From positions 62,001 to 126,000 of the forward strand of contig SHMQ01000002.1 of assembly GCA_008534395.1 (NCBI GenBank): a stretch of 64,000 bases of DNA, read 5' to 3'. Below the pieces are notes generated by a model. That model saw only the letters and a program-made list of their open reading frames with translations. It did no database searches and was not told the origin of the DNA. Positions 1-8,155 of the stretch are shown here, one piece after another. A program made the position numbers and the translations under genes. The stretch's first letter is position 1. Every line of letters starts with the position of its first letter. The stretch comes from Candidatus Acidulodesulfobacterium acidiphilum. Its GTDB lineage: Bacteria > SZUA-79 > Acidulodesulfobacterales > Acidulodesulfobacteraceae.

Positions 1-318
1 TTGGAGCAAAAGCGCTTTGTTAATATCGTCTCTATTAACCCAAATATAAGCCCTAATATTCGGCTCAACTTTTTCGTCTATTAAACCTGTTGCTATTTCC
101 TCTATAACAATATATTTATGCCATACTTTTCTTATTTTTCTTTCTCGTGACCTGTCATTACAAAAAGTAAAAAACCAATATGCGCCATTCCCAAACGAAG
201 TTTTTGAGAAATAATGTTTATATCCATCTAAAAATAAATTGACGTCTTCATATGTCTTAATGACTTCTATTTTTGGCACATCTTTAATATTTAAAAGCTT
301 TTTAATTTTTTTTAACAT
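1..318 (-). CDS. Hypothetical protein, truncated by window edge
   Basis: An open frame starts at ATG 318 and runs off the left edge with 106 codons visible. I do not recognise it. The visible part is soluble and charged, with an aromatic patch (YWFFTF near residue 47-52) followed by a basic run (NDRSRERKIRK). A weak Shine-Dalgarno (AGGATG) precedes the ATG. It follows the small membrane gene 338-511 on the same strand with a 19-base gap, so the two are probably co-transcribed. No signal peptide or membrane segment is visible. Confidence 0.7.
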   Translation of the reverse strand, partial: MLKKIKKLLNIKDVPKIEVIKTYEDVNLFLDGYKHYFSKTSFGNGAYWFFTFCNDRSRERKIRKVWHKYIVIEEIATGLIDEKVEPNIRAYIWVNRDDINKALLLQ

Positions 319-337
319 TTTACATCCTATGTTAAGG

Positions 338-511
338 TTACATTAATTTTATTTGATAAGCCACAAATCCAAGAAAAATAATAGTAAAACCAATCACAAA
401 TATAAGGAAAACTATGGTAAATGTTTCTCCACTGAAATAATCGAGAAAATATATGAAAAACTCCGCAAAATTTGAATTTTTAAATATTTTCTGATTATCG
501 AATACTATCAT
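338..511 (-). CDS. Small single-span membrane protein (57 aa)
   Basis: A short frame of 57 codons with one clear hydrophobic segment at about residues 31-52 (IVFLIFVIGFTIIFLGFVAY) and a polar N-terminal half. The start at 511 follows a GGAGG-like sequence (aggcaaataaaATG). It lies between the two-span protein 555-800 and the partial gene 1-318, all on the minus strand, so these three look like one transcript. Unknown function; small membrane proteins like this are common in transfer modules, but that is inference. Confidence 0.55.
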   Translation of the reverse strand: MIVFDNQKIFKNSNFAEFFIYFLDYFSGETFTIVFLIFVIGFTIIFLGFVAYQIKLM

Positions 512-554
512 TTTATTTGCCTCCTATTATAGCCGTTTTTTTTATTTACCATAA

Positions 555-800
555 CTAACGCTTTATATTAAAAAGAACATTAAATAATGTCGGATCGGCT
601 AAGAAAATTGCAGCGAAAACGCTAAACAAAATAACCACCATTCCAGCCCACATAACCATTCCAAACATTTTGCCGGCTTCATATTTAACGCCGTCATCAC
701 CTTTTAAATGAGCAATTATAAAAAGTATAGTACCTACAATTATTGCAACTGCAAGACCATCTACTATAGATCTAATCATTTCAGAACCGCCGAAATTCAT
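555..800 (-). CDS. Two-span small membrane protein (VirB2/TrbC-like size)
   Basis: 81 residues with two hydrophobic spans, at about residues 10-31 (VDGLAVAIIVGTILFIIAHL) and 49-70 (FGMVMWAGMVVILFSVFAAI), joined by a charged loop. The ATG at 800 is preceded by AAGGAGGTTATT, a strong Shine-Dalgarno; a longer reading frame upstream has none, so 800 is chosen. Length and topology resemble type IV secretion pilin-like proteins (VirB2/TrbC), but there is no cleavable leader and no diagnostic motif, so this is only a suggestion. A palindrome of the TTGTCCG family (816-836) lies just upstream. Confidence 0.6.
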   Translation of the reverse strand: MNFGGSEMIRSIVDGLAVAIIVGTILFIIAHLKGDDGVKYEAGKMFGMVMWAGMVVILFSVFAAIFLADPTLFNVLFNIKR

Positions 801-857
801 AATAACCTCCTTTAGACTTGTCCGACAACCGGACAAAATTATTTTTTTTTATTACTA

Positions 858-911
858 ACAATCCCCGTCCTTACGGACGGGGTAGCCCTGCTTTTTCTTT
901 AAACAGGGCTA
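858..911 (-). terminator. Double hairpin at the 3' end of ssb
   Basis: Reading the minus strand, AGCCCTG/CAGGGCT forms a hairpin overlapping the ssb stop codon, then CCCCGTCC-GTAA-GGACGGGG forms a second strong hairpin followed by an A/T-rich tract. This fits a terminator after ssb. The second hairpin also resembles the GC hairpin at the start of the IscB omega RNA at 24.5 kb, so it could alternatively be a remnant of a transposon end. Confidence 0.5.
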
Positions 912-1402
912 TTATCAAAAGGGATGTCGTCCTCATCGCCAGTGCTTGGCGGCGGCGCTTGATATTTTTGTCCGCCTTGCGTCCTCTGTGCTGTTCCTGA
1001 CATTTGTCTTTGTGTTTGCGCCTGAGGCGGTTTTTCATCATAATAATCGTCTTGTCCGCCCTGCGAATCTTCTTTTCTGCCTATCAAAACAATATTATTT
1101 GCTATTATTTCAGAGATGTATTTCTTATTGCCCTCAGCGTCGTCATAAGAGCGGTTGTTAATCCTGCCTTCTACAAAAACCTGCTTGCCCTTACTAAGAT
1201 AATTTGCCATAGTGCTTGCTAACTTATCAAAAAGCACTATATTATGCCAAATCGCCTTTTCCGTTTTATTGCCTGATTTATCATTAAAATACTCAGTCGT
1301 GGCCATCGAAAATTTTAAAATTGCCAGACCATCCGGCGTGTATCTTAATTCCGGATCTTTCCCTAAATTACCTATAAGCATTACTTTGTTTAAACTTCCC
1401 AT
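899..1402 (-). CDS. ssb: Single-stranded DNA-binding protein SSB
   Basis: 167 residues. The N-terminal OB-fold (about residues 1-105) starts with the typical MGSLNKVMLIGNLGKDPELR and contains WHNIVLFDKLAS and KGKQVFVEGRINNRSYDD. It is followed by a Gln/Pro-rich linker and the acidic tail DEDDIPFDNSPV. The tail is the family's docking site for helicases and nucleases; it carries three extra residues after DIPF, a common variation. The start follows AAGGAGGAAATC. It is clustered with a Gp157-like protein, UvrD helicase, PD-(D/E)XK nuclease and RecT, so it likely serves the element's own replication and recombination. Confidence 0.97.
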   Translation of the reverse strand: MGSLNKVMLIGNLGKDPELRYTPDGLAILKFSMATTEYFNDKSGNKTEKAIWHNIVLFDKLASTMANYLSKGKQVFVEGRINNRSYDDAEGNKKYISEIIANNIVLIGRKEDSQGGQDDYYDEKPPQAQTQRQMSGTAQRTQGGQKYQAPPPSTGDEDDIPFDNSPV

Positions 1403-1478
1403 GATTTCCTCCTTAAATTAAATATTATTATATTTTTAAATTTTTAAAAATAACTAAGTTTGTCCGTTTTGCGGACAA

Positions 1479-1991
1479 TTAGCTTAACGCTTTAAAACCC
1501 TCACTTTTCAATCTAATAAATTTATTTTTTTTGACTACAACGCCGGGGATATCCAATAAGTCCCCCATTGCTTTAATCTGTTTTTTAAGTTCAGCCTCAT
1601 TTACAGCAATAAGGCTTTCCGGCGTGTTGCCGTTCTTTATACCCTCAATAAAATCCGCCATATCTATCTGAAAATCTACGCCCTCCGTGCGAACGAAATC
1701 TCCGTCTTTCAAATCGTTTTCGTCGAGATATTCGATTATGTTTTGCTTCAAAACGGATTCTTTCTCCTCAATACTTGCTACAATTACATTGCGTCGATCA
1801 CGAATACTTTTGTAAGACTCATAGGCTTTTTTAACAGGTTCGTCGAACAAATTTTGAAATATCTTTTTGAACGCCCCTGTTTTTTTTAAATTTTGTTTTG
1901 CTAATTGCAGATCACTCTGGTTTTTAACTTCGAATTTCATTTTAGATAAAACAGCATCTTTAGTAACTATTAGCTTATCTTCTTTGAACAT
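1479..1991 (-). CDS. Gp157-like / phage-type recombination accessory protein (tentative)
   Basis: 170 residues, largely helical. The middle (about 60-100) reads as a coiled coil (RDRRNVIVASIEEKESVLKQ). The end has the pattern PESLIAVNEAELKKQIK then IPGVVVKKNKFIRLKS, which resembles the C-terminal hairpin of Siphovirus Gp157-type proteins that accompany RecT/Erf recombinases. The start at 1991 follows AGGAGGTTTT. Its position between ssb and the helicase/RecT genes supports a recombination role. Assignment is by pattern only; a Gam-like or unrelated coiled-coil protein remains possible. Confidence 0.6.
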   Translation of the reverse strand: MFKEDKLIVTKDAVLSKMKFEVKNQSDLQLAKQNLKKTGAFKKIFQNLFDEPVKKAYESYKSIRDRRNVIVASIEEKESVLKQNIIEYLDENDLKDGDFVRTEGVDFQIDMADFIEGIKNGNTPESLIAVNEAELKKQIKAMGDLLDIPGVVVKKNKFIRLKSEGFKALS

Positions 1992-2016
1992 AAAACCTCC
2001 TTTTTTTTAAAATTAT

Positions 2017-2256
2017 TTAATTGTTAATTTTTATTAAACAAAGATTATTCTCTTTAAAAGTCCATTTATAGCAGTCAAATAACCTGCCGGACGAATCCGA
2101 AAAAAACTTCTTGATAATAGCTAAATTTGAAAAAGTCCATTTAGCAATACATGTGTTTTCTGTGCATTTAACGATAGGCAAACTTAATATTTTTTTAGTA
2201 TCTTCATATCTGAATATTTCTATTAAATTATCTTTAAATATTATTAATATATCCAC
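2017..2256 (-). CDS. Hypothetical protein (79 aa)
   Basis: Unrecognised. It appears to start with GTG at 2256, nine bases after AGAGGTGA; no better ATG exists. The sequence has two similar halves each with a K-W-T-F motif (AKWTFSN, YKWTFKE) and two cysteines around KCTENTC, suggesting a small beta-rich fold. A TAACTTCGCTATGTA leader motif lies about 40 bases upstream. It is followed after 25 bases by the Gp157-like gene. Confidence 0.55.
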   Translation of the reverse strand: MDILIIFKDNLIEIFRYEDTKKILSLPIVKCTENTCIAKWTFSNLAIIKKFFSDSSGRLFDCYKWTFKENNLCLIKINN

Positions 2257-2290
2257 TTTGAAATCACCTCTTTTTTTCTTTCTTATCTAC

Positions 2291-2323
2291 ATAGCGAAGT
2301 TATGCCGTCCGTTTTGCGGACAA
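2291..2323 (-). repeat. Leader motif plus GTCCG palindrome (example of dispersed unit)
   Basis: One clear copy of a composite unit that recurs through this element: a TTGTCCGC-NNN-GCGGAC palindrome followed on the minus strand by TAACTTCGCTATRTA. Other copies of the second motif are near 4331-4344, 6725-6738, 7429-7442, 8103-8113, 8841-8855, 9621-9635, 10319-10332, 10761-10775, 11201-11212, 11808-11821, 12691-12704, 13188-13200, 14901-14912, 16073-16084, 17059-17070 and 27907-27919. It sits between genes, just 5' of the next Shine-Dalgarno, and its TAA often serves as the stop codon of the preceding gene. Confidence 0.8.
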
Positions 2324-2328
2324 TAAAA

Positions 2329-4326
2329 TTAATTGTTATTTCTTAAATCTATTTCTTTAACAAATCTTGATATATCGTTATGTTTGTATCCCTTTTCGGT
2401 TTTTCTGTTCTCCGCGCACGTCATATACAATAATTCCTTTGCTCTTGTTATCCCGACGTAACAGAGCCTTCTTTCTTCCTCTACTGATAATCCGTCCCCT
2501 AACGACTTTGCATGCGGAAAAATATTTTCTTCCATACCGACCATGAATACGACCGCAAATTCAAGCCCTTTTGCCGCATGTATCGTGGCGAGAGTTACTT
2601 TATCGGTTTCTTCTTTTTCTATCCCTATCTCGGCGTCCATTGCGCTTGCGTCTAAAAATTCTTGAATATTTAAATAATTAGACGCCGCTTTTATAAGCTC
2701 TTTGATATTGTCAATTCTGTTGTTTTGCAATTCGTCTTTTTCCGCTTTTTCTATTAATAAATTTTCGTATCCGGATTCTTTGAAAACAGTTTCTATAATC
2801 TCGTCTGCTTTTGCCGTCCCGGCCGTTTCTTTTATTTTTAAAATCAACTGAAAATAATTTAATAATTTCGACTTGTCCGCCGTGCGTTTGGTTTCAAAAA
2901 GGTCGCCTTGTTTTACTTTTAATCCTTTTATCTCGTCTAATAATCCCTTGTGAAAAGCCGTTAAAATATCCGTATCGCTTTCGTCCGCAATGCGTTTTAT
3001 CTTTTCTATCGCAACCTCTCCGGCTCCGGTCGGAATGCATTGAACGCTTCTTTTAAAACTCAAAAAGTCAAAAGGATTAACGGCAAATCTAACAAAAGAC
3101 AAAATATCTTTAATTTCTTTTCTCTGGTAAAACTTTAGTCCGCCGTAAATCTGATAATCGATATCGTTATTTAATAGTCCTGCCTCGATACCTCTCGATA
3201 AGGAATTTATCCTATATAAAATAGCCATATCTTTATATGAATATCCGGACCGCGTCAATAATTTAATTTCTCTTGCAATATACCCCGCTTCCTGTTCATC
3301 CGTTTCAAACTTATAAACCTTAACGGGCTTTCCGCCTTTTTTAATCGCCCTTATTTCTTTATCAGCCCTTTTTTGATTTATCTTTATGACGTTAGAGGCG
3401 GCATTTAAGATAGTTTCGTGGGACCTGTAGTTTTTTCCGAGATGTATTTCTTTGCAATCCTTAAAGCTGTTTTTAAATTTCAAAATGTTATCTACCAAAG
3501 CTCCTCTAAAACCGTAAATCGACTGGTCGTCGTCTCCGACTACGCATATATTTTTATGTTTTCCGGCAAGCATTTTTATAAATTTATCCTGAATATAATT
3601 GGTATCCTGAAATTCGTCGACCATGATATATTTATAAAAATCCTTATAGAAATCCAAAACAAAAGGCTTTTTTTCAAAGAGTAAAACAACGTTAAATAGT
3701 AAATCGTCGAAATCCATAGCGTTTAACTCTTTCAATTTTTCATTGTATTTTTTGTAAATGCTTACAAGATTTTTTTGAACCAGACCGCTTTCGTCCGTTA
3801 ATATCTCTTCGCTGTCAATATATTCGCTTTTATGCTTCGATATAAATTCTTTAGCCTTACTTATCGTATAAACCTCTTCGTCTATATTCGAATCAACTAT
3901 TGCGCCCTTTATAAGCTTTTCCGAATCGCCTTCGTCTAAAACTATAAAAGACTCTTTATAACCGATTAAATGAGCGTGTAATCTTAAAATCTTAAGACAG
4001 AATGAATGAAACGTCGAAAACTCCGGCAAGCCGTTTTTATCCGTTCCAAGGGCTTTTTTTATCCTTTCTCTCATTTCGCCCGCCGCTTTATTGGTAAACG
4101 TTACCCCTAAAATCCTGTTAGGTTCGGCGAGGCCTTTTTTAATTAAATGCAAAGCTCTGTAGGTTATAACTCTCGTCTTGCCCGAACCGGCTCCGGCAAA
4201 AACAAGAACCTGACCTTCGGTTTGCAAAACGGACGAAAGCTGTTCGTTGTTTAAACTTTTTAAATAGGGATACTTGGACTCTATCCCTATTTTATATTTT
4301 TCGATTTGTTGTAATATAGTTTTCAT
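2329..4326 (-). CDS. UvrD/Rep/PcrA-type SF1 DNA helicase
   Basis: 665 residues, the normal length of UvrD-family helicases. Motifs appear in order: Q-motif and LNNEQ near residue 25, Walker A GAGSGKT near 45, VTFTNKAAGEMRERI (Ia), VDEFQDTN (motif II), VGDDDQSIYGFRGA (III), NYRS (IV), VTLATIHAAKGLEF (V) and EERRLCYVGITRAKELLY (VI). It is a 3'-5' ATP-dependent DNA translocase acting on ssDNA. The start codon follows the leader motif by only a few bases and lacks a clear Shine-Dalgarno, which is odd. It lies in a RecT/nuclease/SSB cluster, so a role in element recombination or replication is likely. Confidence 0.95.
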   Translation of the reverse strand: MKTILQQIEKYKIGIESKYPYLKSLNNEQLSSVLQTEGQVLVFAGAGSGKTRVITYRALHLIKKGLAEPNRILGVTFTNKAAGEMRERIKKALGTDKNGLPEFSTFHSFCLKILRLHAHLIGYKESFIVLDEGDSEKLIKGAIVDSNIDEEVYTISKAKEFISKHKSEYIDSEEILTDESGLVQKNLVSIYKKYNEKLKELNAMDFDDLLFNVVLLFEKKPFVLDFYKDFYKYIMVDEFQDTNYIQDKFIKMLAGKHKNICVVGDDDQSIYGFRGALVDNILKFKNSFKDCKEIHLGKNYRSHETILNAASNVIKINQKRADKEIRAIKKGGKPVKVYKFETDEQEAGYIAREIKLLTRSGYSYKDMAILYRINSLSRGIEAGLLNNDIDYQIYGGLKFYQRKEIKDILSFVRFAVNPFDFLSFKRSVQCIPTGAGEVAIEKIKRIADESDTDILTAFHKGLLDEIKGLKVKQGDLFETKRTADKSKLLNYFQLILKIKETAGTAKADEIIETVFKESGYENLLIEKAEKDELQNNRIDNIKELIKAASNYLNIQEFLDASAMDAEIGIEKEETDKVTLATIHAAKGLEFAVVFMVGMEENIFPHAKSLGDGLSVEEERRLCYVGITRAKELLYMTCAENRKTEKGYKHNDISRFVKEIDLRNNN

Positions 4327-4341
4327 GCTTACATAGCGAAG

Positions 4342-4581
4342 TTAGTTTGTCCGATTTACGTTTTCTTCTTTTCTGTTAATTTCTTCTATCCAAGTAAACA
4401 TCTTTTCTCTCGGCGCCGGTTTTTCCGCATCGCCGAAATTGTCGTTTGCGCGGTGCGTAGTCCATCTTTCCTTGTATGGCAATTTTCTACTCGCATCAAT
4501 TTTCTTTCTGCTTTTCTCCAACAATTCAGCCCTGTGAGCTAAATAATATCTTTTGTTTTTGGTTTTATTTGAAACGGGCAT
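4342..4581 (-). CDS. Hypothetical basic protein (79 aa)
   Basis: Unrecognised. ATG 4581 is preceded by a G-run (GGGGGGG) that serves as ribosome binding site and lies within 20 bases of the end of the nuclease gene. The product is strongly basic in its first half (SNKTKNKRYYLAHRAELLEK) with R/K-rich helices. Its last codons (NVNRTN) read through a half GTCCG palindrome, and the stop TAA is the start of the TAACTTCGCTATGTA motif in front of the helicase gene. The basic helix resembles small HNH- or DNA-associated phage proteins, but no catalytic motif is seen. Confidence 0.6.
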   Translation of the reverse strand: MPVSNKTKNKRYYLAHRAELLEKSRKKIDASRKLPYKERWTTHRANDNFGDAEKPAPREKMFTWIEEINRKEENVNRTN

Positions 4582-4598
4582 GTATCCCCCCCCTAAAA

Positions 4599-5177
4599 TC
4601 AAATAATAGTTTTATTTAGTCTATACCAGTAAACCCTTAACATCCCCTCGAAAAGCCCCCAATATTTTTCTATTGATTCGACTTTTATAGCTTTACATCC
4701 CACGGGCTTTAAATCCAAAATGTATATGCCGTCTATATCAATATCATTGTCATTAAGAAGTTTTTTATAGCCGGCCATTTGGACGTTATAGCTGTCTTGT
4801 TTTAGTCCCGTTTTTATGTCGAAGAGATACGTTTTACCTTTTACTTTCCCGACTATATCGACCGTGCCGGCAAAGCTGATATTTTTGTCCGCAAAGCGCT
4901 CTTCTAATATGACGGGTTCTATTTTTGCCTTTTCCTGAAACTTTATAAAGGAATCGAGATATGGCTTTACGGCTTCGTCTATAGTTTTAAAATCCAACAC
5001 GCCTTTAAACCATAATTCTATAGCCTTGTGGACGTATGTTCCCCGTGTAGCATGATAAATTGCATACTCTGGATATGTAATATTTAAAACTTCTTTTATA
5101 ACCGTCGTTACGGACGGCAACTGCTTGCCGCCGTAACTGTATTCGTGTTTTTCTTCGTTAAAATCAGGTCTTATCAT
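4599..5177 (-). CDS. PD-(D/E)XK exonuclease, RecB/Cas4-like
   Basis: 192 residues with the RecB-like nuclease core: a conserved His in GTYVHKAIEL (about residue 46-55), GTVDIVG (about 108-114) with the metal-binding Asp, the DIKTG core (Glu-x-Lys equivalent) and the downstream QMAGYKKLL helix that follows the active site in this family. It directly follows recT by 14 bases, matching the usual pairing of a single-strand annealing protein with a 5'-3' exonuclease that makes its ssDNA substrate. Start at 5177 follows a G-rich ribosome site (gggggggtat). Confidence 0.85.
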   Translation of the reverse strand: MIRPDFNEEKHEYSYGGKQLPSVTTVIKEVLNITYPEYAIYHATRGTYVHKAIELWFKGVLDFKTIDEAVKPYLDSFIKFQEKAKIEPVILEERFADKNISFAGTVDIVGKVKGKTYLFDIKTGLKQDSYNVQMAGYKKLLNDNDIDIDGIYILDLKPVGCKAIKVESIEKYWGLFEGMLRVYWYRLNKTII

Positions 5178-5191
5178 ATACCCCCCCCCGT

Positions 5192-6409
5192 TTAAACCAC
5201 GGACTTCAAGTAATCTATTAAAATCTTGGCTTGTTTTTTTGTGAGTTCTATTAAATTTATAGGTTCTCCAAATACGCTTTCGGTAAACTCAGGCATCTGT
5301 TCTTCATAAATGCCTTTTTGCTTACATAACTGATTAACAAAAGCCAATTGCTTGTCTGTTATGTATTCAATATTGTTGTTGTCTTTTTTATTAGTTGCGG
5401 AATTTTGAGCAACTGCCGGCGCCGCTTTTGGTTCTGTTGTCTGCATTGCGGAAGTTTCTTCGTAATCCCACGGAATGTCGTCATAACCGTTGTCTTCGGA
5501 CGTAAAAGTATCTGATTCCGATTCTTTTGGTAAGTCTGACGCTTCCTGCGTAGTCCCTTTGTTATCGACTTCGTTATTTGCAGTTTCTGTTTTATAATCT
5601 GATAATTGAGCTACTTTTTTATCGTTTGTTATTGCTTTCGGTTCCGTCATTCCAAGAGTTTTATTGCCGGTTTCCGAACTTATAAACATATCTTTGGTAT
5701 TAATTCCGGATTCGCCGTATTCGTCAATAACAGTGGCCTTTGTTATTTCGGGAGAAAGAGATAAATATTTCATCATTCTCCTAATAACAGTCTTCTTCAT
5801 CATCTCTTCTTCGTGAGTTGCCCACGGAGAAGTTTTACTGTCCCCCGCCTTAGAAGATTTTTTAACCTCATCGAGTTCCTCTGCCCACAAAAAATCAAAA
5901 ATCTTTGAGTTGTCATTCATTGTTGCTACCGCGTAAACGCCTTTTATATTAGAACCCCTTTTCGACGGCGGCAACGGCGTATGTTTAATGTCCTCCATCA
6001 GCCCGTATTCAATACTAAATGGTTCGTTTTCGTAAACCATTCTTGCGCTTATATTTCTCAGCTTGCCTGACCTGCGGGCAAGTTCTATAAGTCCGCGATA
6101 ACCTATGATAAGTTGCACCTCTTTTCTTCTTGCTTTGTTATTAAAAAATGGGACTAAATAAGCAAGTCCCAAGTTATCATCAAGTTCAAAGCCTAACTGC
6201 GATGCCTGCATAACTGCTCCCAAAAAGCTGTTCGGGTCGCATTCTAACAAACCCGGATTTTTCCTAAGAGTGGTCAAAGCGATCCTTGCGACTCTTTCGG
6301 GCGTTATGCTCTTTGGTAACGCTTTCGCGATTTCGTTTTTTGATTTTTCTAATAAATCTCTTACGACCGCAAAAGTATCTTGTTTTTTTTCCATTAATTG
6401 GTTCTGCAT
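5192..6409 (-). CDS. recT: RecT-family single-strand annealing protein
   Basis: 405 residues. The N-terminal 250 residues match RecT: LPKSITPERVARIALTTLRK, then CDPNSFLGAVMQASQLGFE, LIIGYRGLIELARRSG near residue 118, FDFLWAEELDEVK and the MMKKTVIRRMMKYLSLSPE helix. A long, low-complexity acidic linker (about 250-340) and a C-terminal helical piece (EYITDKQLAFVNQLCKQKG onward) extend it beyond the typical 270-residue RecT; the tail resembles domains that contact SSB or replisome proteins. The start follows AGGAGAAAAATT. With the adjacent nuclease and SSB it forms a complete recombination module. Confidence 0.95.
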   Translation of the reverse strand: MQNQLMEKKQDTFAVVRDLLEKSKNEIAKALPKSITPERVARIALTTLRKNPGLLECDPNSFLGAVMQASQLGFELDDNLGLAYLVPFFNNKARRKEVQLIIGYRGLIELARRSGKLRNISARMVYENEPFSIEYGLMEDIKHTPLPPSKRGSNIKGVYAVATMNDNSKIFDFLWAEELDEVKKSSKAGDSKTSPWATHEEEMMKKTVIRRMMKYLSLSPEITKATVIDEYGESGINTKDMFISSETGNKTLGMTEPKAITNDKKVAQLSDYKTETANNEVDNKGTTQEASDLPKESESDTFTSEDNGYDDIPWDYEETSAMQTTEPKAAPAVAQNSATNKKDNNNIEYITDKQLAFVNQLCKQKGIYEEQMPEFTESVFGEPINLIELTKKQAKILIDYLKSVV

Positions 6410-6464
6410 AATTTTTCTCCTATTAAAAATTAATTTATTTTTTTTTAAATACGCGAATATTTAT

Positions 6465-6710
6465 CTAAGCCGCTTTTTTAAATCCCTGTATTCCCGCCGG
6501 TTTTTTCCTGCCGTAAAACCCAAACAATTTGTCGTAAAAAAACTGCAATTTCTCCGTTGGGCTATCTTTTGTATCATTTAAAATAGCCTCTACATGAGTG
6601 TAAACATCAAGACTGCCGTCTTCGTTTAAATACTCGATGTTTTCTTTTAAACGATTCACCCGTTTGTTTAATAAGGCAATACATATTTTGTCTATATCTA
6701 TTGCTTCCAT
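6465..6710 (-). CDS. Hypothetical protein (81 aa)
   Basis: Not recognised. Mostly helical, acidic in the middle (ENIEYLNEDGSLDVYTHVEA), basic at the end (YGRKKPAGIQGFKKAA). A perfect AAGGAGG Shine-Dalgarno precedes ATG 6710, itself preceded by the TAACTTCGCTATATA leader motif. It is the first gene before recT, separated by about 55 bases. Confidence 0.65.
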   Translation of the reverse strand: MEAIDIDKICIALLNKRVNRLKENIEYLNEDGSLDVYTHVEAILNDTKDSPTEKLQFFYDKLFGFYGRKKPAGIQGFKKAA

Positions 6711-6736
6711 TTTTCCTCCTTATCTATATAGCGAAG

Positions 6737-7411
6737 TTAATTTGTCCGCAAAGCGATTTTAAGATATTTATCTATGTCAGACTGCTTTAAAAGCCAATCT
6801 TTATAATCTTCAGGCAAATCTTTAATCGCCGTTCCCTTGTATTTTCCAAAAGGCATAATATCCGGAATCCTGGCTTCTTCCGAAAATATCCAGATATCGC
6901 CCCACGACTTTAACCCTGTTTTTTCTTTTAATATAAATCTCAATAATTCAAGGCAAAGTTCCACGTCCGTTAAAGCGCTATGCCTGCTGATTAATTTTTC
7001 TCTAATTTTAGGCCTTGCAAACTCATCGCACAGCGCATAACTCAAAGCTCCAAGATTATGCGAATCGAAATCCGGCCACAGTTTTCTTGCCATAGGCAAA
7101 GTGTCTATCAATTTAACTTCCGGCTTGCCTATAACTTCCCAATCGAAATCTATATTATGGCCGACGAGATATGCTGTATTTTCTGGAAGCCTAAACTCAG
7201 TCGCCGGCGGGCAGTTCTCTAAATCGCAATCCAATATATTATGAGTGGCCATAGCTCCAAACGAAATAGGCTTGCCCGGATTATAACGATTATTCAAGGT
7301 TTCCGTCTGTTTGTCAAAAGGACTGCCGTTAATAATAATACCGGCGGCTTCTATTAAAACCGGCTCGGTAATCCCCGTGGTTTCCGTATCAAATACTATG
7401 ACTTTACTCAT
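6737..7411 (-). CDS. exoX: Exodeoxyribonuclease X-like DEDDh 3'-5' exonuclease with DUF3820 tail
   Basis: 224 residues from ATG 7411, which has AAGGGGTG six bases upstream; the in-frame GTG nine bases earlier overlaps that site and is less likely. DEDDh motifs: FDTETTG (ExoI) near the N-terminus, VGHNIDFDW (ExoII), and H..L.D (ISRHSALTDVELCLELL, ExoIII). The end, MPFGKYKGTAIKDLPEDYKDWLL, is a DUF3820-type module often fused to ExoX. The last codons run into a GTCCG half-palindrome and the stop is part of the TAACTTCGCTATATA motif. Confidence 0.9.
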   Translation of the reverse strand: MSKVIVFDTETTGITEPVLIEAAGIIINGSPFDKQTETLNNRYNPGKPISFGAMATHNILDCDLENCPPATEFRLPENTAYLVGHNIDFDWEVIGKPEVKLIDTLPMARKLWPDFDSHNLGALSYALCDEFARPKIREKLISRHSALTDVELCLELLRFILKEKTGLKSWGDIWIFSEEARIPDIMPFGKYKGTAIKDLPEDYKDWLLKQSDIDKYLKIALRTN

Positions 7412-7416
7412 AAATT

Positions 7417-8082
7417 TCACCCCTTAAATATATAGCGAAGTTTGTCCGACAAGCGGACGGTTAAAGCAATATTATGAGAAATATAATCTTTTACTAATAA
7501 ATTTCTTTCATCAAATCCTTCCTCATCCGGTTTTGCCACTACCGGAATGACTTTTATGTTCCGAAAATAACTCGTAACTTCTATAAAAGCATTCCGAAAT
7601 TCTATGATATGTTTAGCGTAATTATCTGTGTTAATGGTGGCTTTTCTTAAGGGATCTTCGAGTGATTTTTTTAATAACGAAGTTATGCCGCCGAGCAAAT
7701 CTATATCGAAATAAAAAATATAATCGTAAGGTCTTATTGATTTATTTTTGTAGGCGTTAAGAAGTATTGTAAATTCTTTATGAAACTGGTTTTTATCCTG
7801 CAATAAAAGAAAAGCTAAATTATCAAAAACTCCCCTATCGCAAACTATAATGCCGTCGCCAACGAGATTTTCTGTAACGTTTTCTCTTTGTCTCTGAAAC
7901 TCGCAAATTTTTTCCCTGAATCTACTAATATTTTCGGTAGGCATATCGGGATACATCTCTGCAACCTTTCTCGACGACTCGCTTAAAACCGTTAAATTCT
8001 GTATTCTTTCCTCAAGGTAATTTTCTATGCAATGCGTTTTTCCGGCTGCCGCCGGACCGCTTATACAAACTTTCTTAACCAT
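7417..8082 (-). CDS. P-loop kinase/ATPase, AAA_28 (NadR-kinase-like)
   Basis: 221 residues. Walker A GPAAAGKT at residues 9-16, SESSRKVAEMYP and a probable Walker B at IIVCDRGVFDNLAFLLL, as in the AAA_28 group of small-molecule or nucleotide kinases related to the NadR kinase domain and thymidylate kinases. Substrate cannot be read from the sequence. Unusually, the last ~18 codons (TVRLSDKLRYIFKG) are the translation of a GTCCG palindrome plus the TAACTTCGCTATATA motif, meaning the dispersed repeat has become coding. The stop overlaps the exoX ribosome site. Confidence 0.75.
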   Translation of the reverse strand: MVKKVCISGPAAAGKTHCIENYLEERIQNLTVLSESSRKVAEMYPDMPTENISRFREKICEFQRQRENVTENLVGDGIIVCDRGVFDNLAFLLLQDKNQFHKEFTILLNAYKNKSIRPYDYIFYFDIDLLGGITSLLKKSLEDPLRKATINTDNYAKHIIEFRNAFIEVTSYFRNIKVIPVVAKPDEEGFDERNLLVKDYISHNIALTVRLSDKLRYIFKG

Positions 8083-8120
8083 TTTTTTTACCTCTTAACT
8101 TAAGAGCGAAGTTTATAACG

Positions 8121-8155
8121 TTTTAATAAATATTTGTCAATACATTAATTGACAT
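8121..8155 (-). promoter_or_regulatory. Promoter with palindromic operator before the AAA_28 kinase
   Basis: On the minus strand: TTGACA, a 17-base spacer and TATAAA, immediately followed by the ACTTCGCT leader motif and the gene's AAGAGG ribosome site. The -35 overlaps an inverted repeat TTGTCAAT/ATTGACA. The same arrangement and about 20 identical bases occur at 27,960-27,996 in front of parA, pointing to a shared regulator. It overlaps the 3' end of the transglycosylase gene. Confidence 0.6.

Noticed and set aside
2285-2310. The leader motif ATAACTTCGCTATA resembles a loxP arm (ATAACTTCGTATA)
   Set aside because: It has one extra base, lacks an inverted partner and 8-bp spacer, and occurs once per gene junction in a fixed orientation. 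A recombination site is not supported.
2811-3684. Plus-strand frames inside the helicase gene and similar shadow frames elsewhere
   Set aside because: They lie opposite well-supported genes and have no ribosome sites or recognisable domains.
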